DNA of 64,000 nucleotides from Kitagawia praeruptora (lineage: Eukaryota; Streptophyta; Magnoliopsida; Apiales; Apiaceae): positions 20,766,001-20,830,000 of the forward strand of contig CM075352.1 in assembly GCA_037693485.1 (NCBI GenBank). Reading direction: 5' to 3'. The translations under genes and the position numbers were made by a program. Position 1 is the stretch's first letter; each line of letters begins with the position of its first letter. The notes under the pieces were generated by a model. The model was not told the origin of the DNA. It searched no databases and saw only the letters and a list, made by a program, of their open reading frames with translations. Of this stretch, positions 25,428-35,890 are shown one piece after another.

Positions 25428-26819
25428 CTAGATTAAAACCCGTGTGATGCACGGTTTTTTTAATATTATATGAATTTTTTAATTAATTTAAATTATAACA
25501 TGAATTTTGGAGGCTTAAATTTTTTTATAAGATAATTTGATAATAAATATATATATGTTATCCGTGATATTTTTAGAAAATGAGGGATTTTAGTTAGAAA
25601 ATATAGAAAAGATGATAGGTTTTAGTTGAAAAAGGTAATCGGTTAATTGTTAGTAATTATAAAATTATTATGTTATTTTATTAAAAAGAATGTTCGTGAT
25701 ATGATTGGAAAAAGAGAGGATTTAGTTAGAGAAAATTAAAAAGATAACATGTTCTAGGTGAAAAAAGTAATTGATTAGTTTATAGAAATTATAATTTAAT
25801 CACGTTACTTTACTAAACACAATTACTCGTAATATTTTTAGAAAAAGAGAAATTAATATTGTTCGTGATATTTTCATTAAAAGAGTTATTTTAGTTAGAA
25901 AATATAAAAAAATGATACGTTTTAGTTGAAAAAGATAATTAGTTAATTATTAAAATTATAATATTATTAGTTTATTGTATTAAATAGAATCCCTTGTGAT
26001 ATACTTGAAAAAATAGAGATTTTAGTTAGAGAAAATAGAAAGGTAACATGAAAATTCAAAAAGTGACATGGTTTATGTGAAAAAGGTAATTGAATAATTT
26101 ATAGTAATTATAATTTAATTATTATTTTAATAAATAAAATTGCTTATAGTGTTTTTAGAAAATGAGATATTAATGTTGCCCGTGAAATTTCTAGAAAAAA
26201 GGTAATTTAATTTGGAAAAAATAGAAAAGATGATACATTTTAGCTGAAAATGTAATCGGTTAATAATTAGTATTATGATATTATTGTTTTATTTTTATTA
26301 AATAGAAACGCTCGTGATATAATTGGAAAAAGAGAGGTTTTAGTAAGAAAAAATAAAAAAGTAATAATCGCCCATGATATAATTGGAAATGGAGAGAGTT
26401 TAGTTAGAGATAAGAGAAAAGGTAACGTGGCTGAAAATGGTAATTGATTAGTTGATAGTTAATTATAATACAATTATGTTATTTGATTAAATTTAAAAAA
26501 AAAGAATGTAAAAGATATTGTATTTTACCTGAAAAAGGAAATTATTTTGTTTTTGAAAAATAGAAAAGGTAATATGTTTAACCTAAAAAAGGAAATTGAT
26601 TAATAGAGGAGAAATTTTAGTATAAAATATATAAGATATTATATTTTACCTGAAAAAGGAAATTGTTTAATTATTGAAAAATGGAAAAGATAATATGTTT
26701 AACTTAAAAAAAGAAATTGATTAGTTAGTAGGATGAGTAAGGGTAAATAAGTAAAATCAACTGGTACCGTACCGACCAACCAAACTTTTAATGTTTCGGC
26801 TTTTATATAATAGTATAGA
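25428..26819 (-). mobile_element. Non-autonomous Helitron
   Basis: Both ends are visible on the minus strand. The 5' end TCTATACTATTATATAAAAG starts at 26819 and is preceded by A. The 3' end has the hairpin CCGTGCATCACACGGG then TTTTAATCTAG ending at 25428, followed by T. This matches Helitron insertion between A and T. Length 1392 bp with no Rep/helicase frame. Confidence 0.85.
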
Positions 26820-26822
26820 TTA

Positions 26823-28384
26823 CTAGCTTATAACCCGTGCAATGCACGGGTTTCTTTTAATATGTTATATAAATTTTATTTTATGCTATAATAATATTTT
26901 TATATAATCATTATTTTGTAAAAATTATTTTAATATTATTTTAATATAATTTAATATAAATTTAGTTAATCATGATTTAAAATTTACAATATTATAGAAT
27001 TTTAAGTTAAATTGTCGTTGACGGGATTCGAAACTTGAATTTTTAGTAAAATACTTTAATCATAAAATATATCTTATAATTACATCTAGCGGTTCTTATT
27101 AATTACTAAAAATCTAACAGTAAAATGGTTTAATATTTTTCGGTATACATTAATGATTGCAAAATTATTGGTTTAAAATTTATATTATAATTTTTTTAAA
27201 AAAAATATGTCTGACAGAATTCGAACCTTGAAATTTTGGTAAATTAATTTAAACATATGATATATCTATTCATTAGATCTAATGGTTCTGATTTTTTACT
27301 AAAAATATAACGGTCATTATTCGTTGTATATATATGTCTATTATCTTTTGTTAGTGATTAGACGATATAGTGTTATTTTTTTGGATATATATTAATTATT
27401 GTAAGATTATATTTTAAAATAAAAGTTAACGTGTTTTATTTAGAAATATTATTGATTGGAAGATACTATATCTTAGGTGTTTATAAAAGGTAATATTATC
27501 AATCAATTAAAAGTAAACCTCTTTTAATTAAAAAAAAGGCAATCGACTAATTATCACTAATTATACTATTTTACTATTTATTTTAATAGTTAGGATGACC
27601 GTGCTGAAGATCGAACGGACAAACTTTCAATGCCCGTGTGATTCACAGGTTTCTTTTATTATATTTTATAAATTTTATTTAATATTACAATTATGTTTTA
27701 ATATAATCATTATTTTAATATTTTTAATTTTAATTTAATATAATTTAATATTCTCATGTTTACAGATTATACTAATGTTTCCTTATTATAAACAATGTAT
27801 ACGGATTTTTAATATATTTTATTAAATAGTGATATAATTAGGGGAAAAAATATTTTAGTTAGAGAAAAGAGAAAAGATAAAAAATTAATTTATTAGTTAA
27901 CAGTAATTATAATTTGTTTTTTAATTAGAAAAAATATAAAATATATTATATTTTACTTGAAAAGAAACTGTTTAGTTATTAAAAAAAAAAAAAGGTAACA
28001 TGTTTAACCTGAAAAAGTAGATTGATTAGTAAAGTAAAAATTTTAGTTAAATAAAATATAAAAGAAGATTTTTAAAAGGTAACCCGTGATATAATTGGAA
28101 AAAGAGACATTTTAGTTAGAAAAAAGAGAAAAGATAATTTGAATGAAAAATTAATTAATTAGTTAATAGTAATTATAATATGCTTTTTAGTTAGATAAAA
28201 TATAAAAGATATTATATTTTACCTGAAAAAAGAAACTGCTTAGTTATTAAAAAGAAAAGAAAAGGTAACATATAAAATATAAAAAAAATATTTTATCTAT
28301 AATTAAGTAAGGGTAAGTTAGTAAAATGAATAGGTACCAACCAACCAAACTTTTAATGTTTCGGCTTTTATATAATAGTATAGA
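26823..28384 (-). mobile_element. Non-autonomous Helitron, mosaic
   Basis: Minus-strand 5' end TCTATACTATTATATAAAAG from 28384 (preceded by A). The 3' end is a hairpin of CCCGTGCA and TGCACGGG, then TTATAAGCTAG ending at 26823, followed by T. Length 1562 bp, no coding capacity. An internal 3'-type hairpin (27633-27650) sits directly beside a 5'-type phrase (CAAACTTTCAATG), so two related elements seem to be fused. Only three bases separate it from the Helitron on its left. Confidence 0.85.
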
Positions 28385-28399
28385 TAGATAGTTATAAAC

Positions 28400-30814
28400 T
28401 AAAATGTGGGAATGAACCTTTTAGCAGTGTATCAATGGAGTGGCTGGGCTTAAGATTGATGTTTCTAAGGCATATGACAGTCTTGAATGGAGTTTTATAG
28501 ACCTTATGCTGACCAAGTTTGGTTTTAATCGGATGTGGATTGAGAGAGTGATGAGATGTGTGTAGACAGTTACGTATAGTTTTTGGCAGAATGGCATTGA
28601 GTTTGGGGATGTACGACCATAGCGGGGGATTAGACAGGGGGACCCTATCTCCCCGTATATTTATATCCTGTGTGTGGAGGGGTTGAGTTCAATTCTTCGA
28701 AGACAAGAGGAAGTAGGTCTTATTCATGGGTGTAAAGTTGCCCGAGGAGCACCACCTATATCGCATTTACTGTTTGCAGATGATTGCTACCTGTTTTTTC
28801 GAGCCACGGGGTCTGAAGCTTCTACTATGAAGGCCACTCTCAAGAGATATGAAAAGATCTCAGGTCAGGCCATTAACTTTAATAAATCAAGTGTGGTTTT
28901 TAGCCCTAATACAACATAGCAGAATCGAAGTCTGGTTTGTGAGACACTTGAAGTCAGGGAAGTGTCGGCACCTGGAAAATATCTTGGGGTTCCTATGACA
29001 GTGGGGAGGAATAAAAGTATGGTGTTTAAGCCTTTGACATAACGTATAGAGCAGAAATTACAAGGGTGGGCGAATAAATCTTTGTCAAAAGGAGGGAAAG
29101 TTATCCTGTTAAAAACTGCAGCTCAGTCGATACCGAATTTCTTGATGAATTTATTCTTACTGCCAGCTGAAGTGTGTGATGAAATTCAGAAAAAGATGAA
29201 CGGTTTTTTGTGGGGAAATGGGAAGGGTATTCGTTGGATGGCATAGGAAAGAATGTGCAGTATGAAAGAGGATGGAGGTATGGGATTTAGAGATTTACGA
29301 AAGTTTAACATAGCAATGCTTGCTAAACAAGGTTGAAGGTTATTGAATAATGAGAATCCTCTAGTTACAAGTCTCATGAAGGCTAGATATTATCCTAGGA
29401 GTGATTTTTTAAATGGAGAACTTGGAGCCAATCCGAGTTACATGTGGAGAAGTATCCTCGCGGCTCAGGATGCTTTAAAACAAGGGTGTAGAAGAAGGAT
29501 ATGAGATGGTCAAAGTACAAGGATTTGGGAGGTTCCTTGGTTGCCTTGTAGGGAGAATGGAAATTTAACTACTGTCATGCCTTCAGAATTGGAGAATGCT
29601 ACAGTGAATGGTCTGATGAGGGAAGGGGAGAATACATGGGATGAGGAAATTTTGCGTGATCTGTTTAACGATAGAGATGTGAACTTGATTCAGAAAATTC
29701 CATTACCTATGCGACAAGAACAGGACTCGTGGTTTTGGCCATCAGATGATAAAGGTCTTTTTACAGTAAGAAGCTGCTACAGAATGTTACAAGGGGAAAG
29801 TGTGAATGTAAATTCGGGCTTCTGGAAAAAACTATGGTCCATGCAGTTACCAAGTAAGATTGTGAATTTTCTCTGGCATGCTTGTAAATTGTGCTTGCCT
29901 ACAGATGTTGCGTTAGAGTCAAAGAATGTCCAGATTGATGTAAAGTGTTCTTGGTGTCGAATGTATAATGAGGATGCAGTCCATGTATTGTTTTTTTGTT
30001 CGTTCGCACATTCTGTATTGGAGAGTACAGGCCTGGGACATCTTATTCAGGTATTACCTCAAGATACAGTGTTTGATGTACTGAAAAGGGTATGGCAGAA
30101 TAGTACACATGAGCAGTTTGTAACAGTTGGCTTGTTTTGCTGGAGTCTATGGGGTAGGAGGAATAAATGGGTGTGGGATAAGGTTCAAGTGTCTGTTTTT
30201 GGAGCAAAGTCCAGTGCTCTGAACCTGTTGAATGATTGGAGACAAGCTAGACAGGAAGATCATAGGCCTAAACCTGCGTCTGTTAACAATTCTCGAACTT
30301 GGAATGCACCGCCACCAGGTTGGGTGAAAATTAATATTGATGCAGCTACATTTGCAGATATTAATTGCAGTGGTATGGGTTGTGTGACTAGAGATGATCA
30401 AGGTAATTTCTTAAGAGCAAGGAACAGAAGAGTGGAGCATAGTCTTCACCCGAGGGAAGCTGAAGCACTGAGCTTGAAAGAAGCGTTGTCGTGGACTAAG
30501 CAAATGGGTTACCAGTGATGTATCTTTGAAACGGATGTTAAACTACTGGCTAATGCTTGCAAGGGAGAACAAGGAAGATCTTATTTTCATACAATTGTGA
30601 GCGATTGTATAGAGTTTTTTAAGCACTTTCAATGTGTGCTAGTTGAGTATGTAAGTAGGTCTGCGAATGGTGTAGCTCATAGATTGGCAAGAGCGACACA
30701 TTCTGAGTCAGGCGTTCAGGAGTGGGCAAATGTTGTGCCTGGCTTCTTATCTGATGCTATTGTTTTGGATTCGATTTGATTAATGCAAGTTCTATAAGTT
30801 TCAAAAAAAAAAAG
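28400..30814 (+). pseudogene. 5'-truncated LINE non-LTR retrotransposon ORF2
   Basis: Broken polyprotein of a plant L1-type LINE. It starts within the reverse transcriptase (AYDSLEWSF, then RGIRQGDPISPY near 28630-28660 and the catalytic motif HLLFADDCYLFF near 28765-28800). A zinc-finger RVT-associated region follows (FWKKLWSMQLPSKIVNFLWH from about 29820), then an RNase H domain (WVKINIDAATF near 30320, EAEALSLKEAL near 30460). It ends at the stop at 30777-30779 with a poly(A) run at 30803-30814. The endonuclease and ORF1 are missing. At least eight internal stops are present, yet all large pieces lie in one frame; each stop is explained by C-to-T or G-to-A change of CAG, CAA, CGA or TGG. 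No clear target duplication was found. Inactive. Confidence 0.9.
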
Positions 30815-31293
30815 TTACAAATCCCTTTTAAAAAAAAAACAATCAAAATTAACAAAGGGTGTGTGAGTTAGTCATGCGAATCATGTGTGTTTTGTATTAA
30901 CAAAGGCACAATTCTATTCCGTGCAACCTGGGAATCGAAATTACAATCACTGCATTCCTATTCCATTCCGCCCCTGTACCCTAATCCCCCCTTCAACCAA
31001 CTGCAATTCCGATGACTACTTCTGTATGTTTTTTCCCATCTCTTTTTTTTCTCAATTTCGTAAAATTATGATCCTACACTCATTCTATCTTTACTTTATC
31101 AGCATGTAAAACACCTGAATTCTGTTACACACACCAATTAAAACTTTCTGTGTAATTACAATGCATGTGGATGCTACAATTCAGTGTAACGTTGACAAAA
31201 ATGTTTTCTCAATTTTTGTGATTTTTTAAATTGAGTAGTTTACTAGATATATCTATAAAGTTATAATGATTGTTAATTAAAAATGTGTTAGCA

Positions 31294-32542
31294 ATGGCTG
31301 GTGCATCAACTGAACAACAACAACTTAATAAGATTTGGAAAAGAACTAAGGCTCCTAAGCGTAAATGGACCGACGATGAAGATGAGGTGTTGGTTGCTAC
31401 TCTCATGCAGTTATGTGATACCAGATGGAAAAGAGGGAATAATTCTTTTAGAAGTGGTTACACTAGTGTTCTCGAGAAAGAGCTTAGCTCTAAGCTTCCT
31501 AGACATGAATTAAAGGCTAATCCTCATATTGAATCGAGGCTTAAAACTTTGAAGAAGCAATGTGATGCAATTACAGATATGAGATGTGCGGGTGCTTTAT
31601 TTTGGAACAGTGAGAATCATACTATTAGGTGTGAAGATGATGCTATATGGGAGAATTGGGTGAAGGTAAATTCATTCAACGTTCTTTTTGTTATGTGTCA
31701 AGTACGCTTGTATGATATGTTGTGAGTATTTATATATTTGATTATTGTTGTTGTAGGATCATCCTGATGCAAAAAGTTTGAGAAATAAGCGTTTTCCTCA
31801 TTATGATGATTTGTGTAGCATATATGGGAAAAAACGAGGCAATCAGAAGGGTGATGGTGCGGACAAAGTGCTGGAGGGCAAAGAGGAGAGTAACAGTCCT
31901 GGTCAACTGATCAGAGGAAATGCTTGTAAAGGAATCGAAATTGCCAATGGTAAAGTTGTTAGGACTGAATCCGGTGGCAGGAAGATAGTGTGTGAGAAAT
32001 TCGATAATAATGCTCAGAATTTGCTGGTAGCTGATGGCTCAAATGGGGGATATAAAGGTAGATTGGGGGAAGTGGAGGTCGGACTTCAAGAGCTTGAGGA
32101 GGGAAGAAACCTTGCAGACGATTTGATAAATGGATTTGACGATGTTGAACATTCATCTGATGATGCTGAAGGGTCTCAAATGAATATTGAAGATGGTTCG
32201 TCATCCAAAATAAGAACTAACAGAAAGAGGAGACATAGTGATGGATTATACGAATATCAAGAAGTAGCTAGGATCCTTGAGACCTTCCTCAAGAAATATG
32301 ATGAACAGTTTAATCTCTTATTTAGACATGTAGGACATCAAGCAGCAGTGGATAAGGCTTTAGCTGAAAAAAGAGAAAATTTGAATGGAGAACTGATGAA
32401 ATTACCAAACCTTGGCTTACAAGAACGGCTTCGAGCAGCTACTAGAATTATCTGTGATCCTCCTAAACTTGACCTCTTTTACAGTCTTACTGGTGATGAT
32501 AGAAGAGAATGGGTGTCAATGTTACTTGCTGGGATTCTTTGA
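31294..32542 (+). CDS. MYB/SANT-like DNA-binding protein, copy 1
   Basis: Two exons, 31294-31665 and 31757-32542, joined in phase 0 across a 91-bp GT...AG intron, encode 385 residues. Residues about 24-150 form a Myb/SANT-like domain of the Myb_DNA-bind_3 type: KRKWTDDEDEVLV at the start, a basic helix around SRLKTLKKQCDAI, then GALFWNSENHTIRCEDDAIW and the HPDAKSLRNKRFPHYDDL signature. An acidic linker follows, a basic RTNRKRRHS cluster that may be a nuclear signal, and a C-terminal region ending DDRREWVSMLLAGIL. Relatives include plant L10-interacting MYB-like proteins and the MYB-like partner of Harbinger transposases. DNA binding in the nucleus is inferred. The ATG at 31294 is the first in frame; a three-codon upstream frame (31283-31291) precedes it. 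Nearly identical to the copy at 45216. Confidence 0.85.
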
Positions 32543-33136
32543 TACAAGGTAGGTAGACATACCAGTCGTTATACTATTTAGCGGAAAACGTATAATTCTA
32601 CGCCTGCTTATAACCAACTTATATGTTTTAAATTGCTTACATTTTCTCTACTTTTAATCAAGAGACAATTTTCTTTACTTTTTATCAACATATCTGTTAA
32701 CGAGTTCATAACTGGAATGCTACATATACAGTTATAATTTAACTGTTTCGACATAAAGAGTAGCTGTACAAAAACTTCGCTCCTGAGACGGTTTTGTTTA
32801 TGTTGTGATACCAATGCTGAACTGCTTAGCTTTTGATAGAGTTCTCTGTGCAATCTTATAATATGTTAAGCTTTTATACACTAATACACAACTTTCCAAT
32901 GAATAAATTTAAGTTTCTACTTCTCTTACTATGGCAGTATTAGACACAGAGTACACAACTGTACTGTATGACATCTAAAACGACTTAATGCATTGCCAAG
33001 GAATTACGTTTGCAAACTTCTGACATGTTGCATTAATTAGTACCATAGCATCTAATTGCTATCATAGCATCTCTAGTCATTGTCTTCAATCGACTTGAGT
33101 TTCCATTCTGCTGACTGTTGACCACCATTCATAGGG

Positions 33137-33621
33137 CTATGGAGCATGCTTCATGCTTGGGTGGCCATAATAATAGTTGTTATACTCATGCTTCATTGAC
33201 TCGACCTTTGCTGCCATGGGACTGTGTCTTACCCCGTGGTAAGAGCTAAGAGCTTCCATAGCTGCCAGTGGGAATTCAATGGCTGAAAATGCTGCTATGG
33301 TAAGAACTTCCAAAGCCAGTGGGCATTCCATCGGTATTATTGCCGCTGGACCCATGGTAAGAACATCCGTAGTTAGCGGTTGGCATTCAATGGCTGAAAT
33401 ACCTGCCAGTGGGAAAAGCTGATGACATGTGCCTGTTTGAGCCATTGCTGTAGAAATCAGTAGTGGTGTGGTGGTATGGGCCATGTCTACTAAAATGCAT
33501 CATCTGAGAAGAACCGGAGGATGGAGTAGGTTCCATGGCCATAGCCTGAGGAGTAGTAACCATCCTGCGAGTAGCTCTCTTGCTTGTAGCCACCGGGAAA
33601 GATCTCTGCCTGTAGAACCAT
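33137..33621 (-). pseudogene. Tyr/Gly/His-rich gene remnant, copy 1 (antisense to duplicated segment)
   Basis: A 43-codon frame (33490-33621, ATG at 33621) starts MVLQAEIFPGGYKQESYSQD and continues with GYYSSGYGHGTYS before its stop. The composition continues in another frame with GSSQMMHFSRHGPYHHTTT, then MPT-x-YG-like repeats and a region ending GHPSMKHAP at 33137. This suggests a longer Tyr/Gly/Ser/His-rich protein broken by a frameshift. A TATA-like CATAAATA lies about 60 bases upstream of the ATG. The duplicate copy keeps the same 43-codon frame and the same frame change. Not recognised as a known family. The short frame could be a real small protein, but a decayed gene is more likely. 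Confidence 0.45.
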
Positions 33622-33679
33622 TTTCTGTATTAAGTTTATTGAGCTTGCATTTTTCTCCGTGATTGTGATTTGTGAGTGC

Positions 33680-33687
33680 TATTTATG
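33680..33687 (-). promoter_or_regulatory. TATA-like element of the antisense remnant, copy 1
   Basis: CATAAATA on the minus strand, followed by GCACTCACAAATCACAATCA and then the ATG region. The partner copy has a perfect TATAAATA at the same place. Confidence 0.4.
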
Positions 33688-34670
33688 GTGTTACTTTGTA
33701 GTTCTTATTAGATATGGAGCATCATATGGCTGTCTGTTCGTGGCTAGAAAGTAGCACTACTAATGGTAGACTGGTAGTCAATCAAATCATATTCATATTC
33801 GGACTAGAAGATCCTTCGAACTTAATTCCCTATTTCCCTTCTTGGCTTTTGAAAAGAATCTAGAATGCTTATCTTTAAGGCCATTAGGCAACCATACATT
33901 GGTATCATGTGACATTTTTTCCAGAGAATCCATAACATTCATCTAGTTTGTGAGATTTTCTCCAGAGAATCAATGACCATTCATCTAGCTAGTTTTATCT
34001 ATAACTATCTATGTTACTTTGGCTTATAACTTACTTTTCTTACTTTAATTTTGCTTGCAGAGGCTAAAGCATGGTCAAGAATCTGTCAACCTACCGCATC
34101 TGGAAAAGCCCTCGCATCTTGAAAAGCTGTAATTATGCTTTTATATCCAGATTTACATATATCTAGAAATACAATATGCCGATTGGTGCTAACTAGTGTC
34201 ACAAGATAGTCTGCTTAATTTTTCTTCGTACATATATAATCCTATATCATCTCAGCTTTAGTATTAGAATTAAATTTTCAGCATCTCCTCTGCTTGGCTT
34301 TTAGATCCTAATGTTTTCAGAATCACTATCTAATGATATAGATTGCTATCATGTCTGATGCATGTACATTGTACACACTTGCACTTTACCAGGGTTTTGG
34401 GATCAATGCACTATTGCACTGAGAACATATCTATTGAGATTTCTAGCAGTATTATCTTTTTTCCCATTTGGATATAGCTTTAAATCAGTTTAAAGATCTT
34501 TATATTACTATATTATCACTTGTGCTTGATGCTATATTGCTATATTAAGACACCATTTGGTGGATTATATTCTGTTGTAAACTTGTAATGTTGTAGCCTC
34601 CTTTTTCTTATCTATATATAATAGGATTTCTATACTTTCAATATCTTCTAGGTAGATTCTCGCTCACCCT

Positions 34671-34897
34671 GAGATTTGTTAGAACAGATACTCATTTGTA
34701 AGGCATATAAGCCTAAATAATCAAAAAAAAATATCTTCTAGGTAGATGACTTCATTGCACGAGGACAACACTCGAATCTTAACCCGAGATTTGTTAGAAC
34801 AGATACTCATTTGTAAGGCATATAAGCCTAAATAATCAAAAAAATATATCTTCTAGGTAGATGACTTCATTGCACGAGGACAACACTCGAATCTTAA
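34671..34897. repeat. Tandem duplication, period 115 bp
   Basis: Units 34671-34785 and 34786-34897 both begin GAGATTTGTTAGAACAGATA and contain GGCATATAAGCCTAAATAAT, an adenine run and TTCATTGCACGAGGACAACA. The second segmental copy near 48690-48890 has its own, different local duplication at the matching place. Confidence 0.85.
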
Positions 34898-34916
34898 TCC
34901 TCCTTTAGAACATTAA

Positions 34917-35301
34917 GAGCAACTCCAAGAGACTACTTATTCATGCTCCTAACTTGAATTTTAAGGAATGAGTGTAAAAATAGTGCTCCAACAATGTCCT
35001 AGTGATTCCCTAAATCACTAGGACACTCCACTCATACCTTAAAAATAAGGATTCTCTCTCTTATTTTAAGGTTTTCCTAACTTATATTTTATTATAAAAA
35101 ATTGCAAACACTCTCTATCTCTCTCCATTGTATGTTGTAATTTTAATGATAGAAAGTATTTTTAATAATAAAATATCAAATAAGGAATGAGTATAGGGAA
35201 CATTGTTGGAGATGAAACTACTTATCTATGTCCTAAGTTACTAGGATCTAATTTTTTATATTTTATTTAAGGAATGAACTAGGATACTCTTGGAGTTGCT
35301 C
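34917..35301. mobile_element. Harbinger/Tourist-type MITE
   Basis: Inverted ends GAGCAACTCCAAGAG and CTCTTGGAGTTGCTC with a TAA target duplication (34914-34916 and 35302-35304). 385 bp, AT-rich inside, no coding capacity. It lies just beyond copy 1 of the segmental duplication and was not seen beside copy 2. Confidence 0.88.
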
Positions 35302-35639
35302 TAAGTATTATAATAATATTTGTAATTGATGTTCTTAATGCTTGTTTAAGACAACATTTGGTGCGAAGGACGGGCTCCGTGCAGAATGAAAGAAAGTTTC
35401 TCCTGCTGCTACTGCATGAATTTCTACATGATTGCATTTCCCTCATTAAGTTTTTGGCCAGATTTCTTCATCTCTAAATAAAGCACTTGCATTTTAGACA
35501 TTGTCGTGGAAGTGTGTTTGTTTTCTACAGTAATTTTTAATATGTCATGCTATAATTTTATATAATTTTCTATTTAAAACATTGTAAGACTCCATCAATT
35601 TTTCTGATTTGTGCTCGCTGAGTTTTAGTTGTTATGATG
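35302..35639. other. Intergenic DNA, nothing recognised
   Basis: No open frame or terminal repeat. It precedes the GC-rich repeat array of the neighbouring retroelement. Confidence 0.4.
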
Positions 35640-35890
35640 AGAGGCCTCCTCGTAAGTTGAGAGGACTCCTTACAGCTTCATATGTTGCGAGGCCTCCTTG
35701 TAACCTCATATATTGCGAGGCCTCCTTGCAGCCTTATACATAGCGATGCCTCTTCGCAGCCTCTTACATTGCAAGGCCTCCTCGCAGCCTCATACGTCGC
35801 GAGGCCTCCTCGTACGTCGCGAGGCCTCCTCGTAGCCTCATATGTTGCGAGGCCTCCTCGCAGTCTCTTACGTCGCGAGGCCTCCTCAAT
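35640..35890. repeat. GC-rich minisatellite (GCGAGGCCTCCTCG)
   Basis: About ten imperfect units of 24-27 bases based on GCGAGGCCTCCTCGCAGCCT, reading through on both strands and so creating false open frames. A related array (GGCCTCGCAACGCTAGGT) occurs near 37530-37660, on the other side of the coiled-coil ORF. These probably belong to the LTRs or flanks of one element. Confidence 0.75.

Larger units (their letters stand above)
30890..34650 (+). repeat. Segmental duplication, copy 1
   Basis: Matches about 44850-48690 in the same orientation: leader (CCTGGGAATCGAAATTACAA), both MYB/SANT exons and the intron, the 3' region, the antisense Tyr-rich frame, and on to TATCTATATA and TTCAATATCTTCTA. 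Identity by eye is high (about 95% in exons) with small indels. The left limit lies a little after the LINE poly(A). Confidence 0.85.

Noticed and set aside
31209..31406. Minus-strand frame opposite the MYB start, and similar shadows at 31959-32204 and 45887-46132
   Set aside because: Antisense shadows of the well-supported MYB/SANT exons.
34071..34133. Possible extra 3' exon after the MYB gene (acceptor, then LKHGQESVNLPHLE)
   Set aside because: The frame is not kept in the second copy and the MYB frame already ends at a stop; more likely 3' untranslated sequence.
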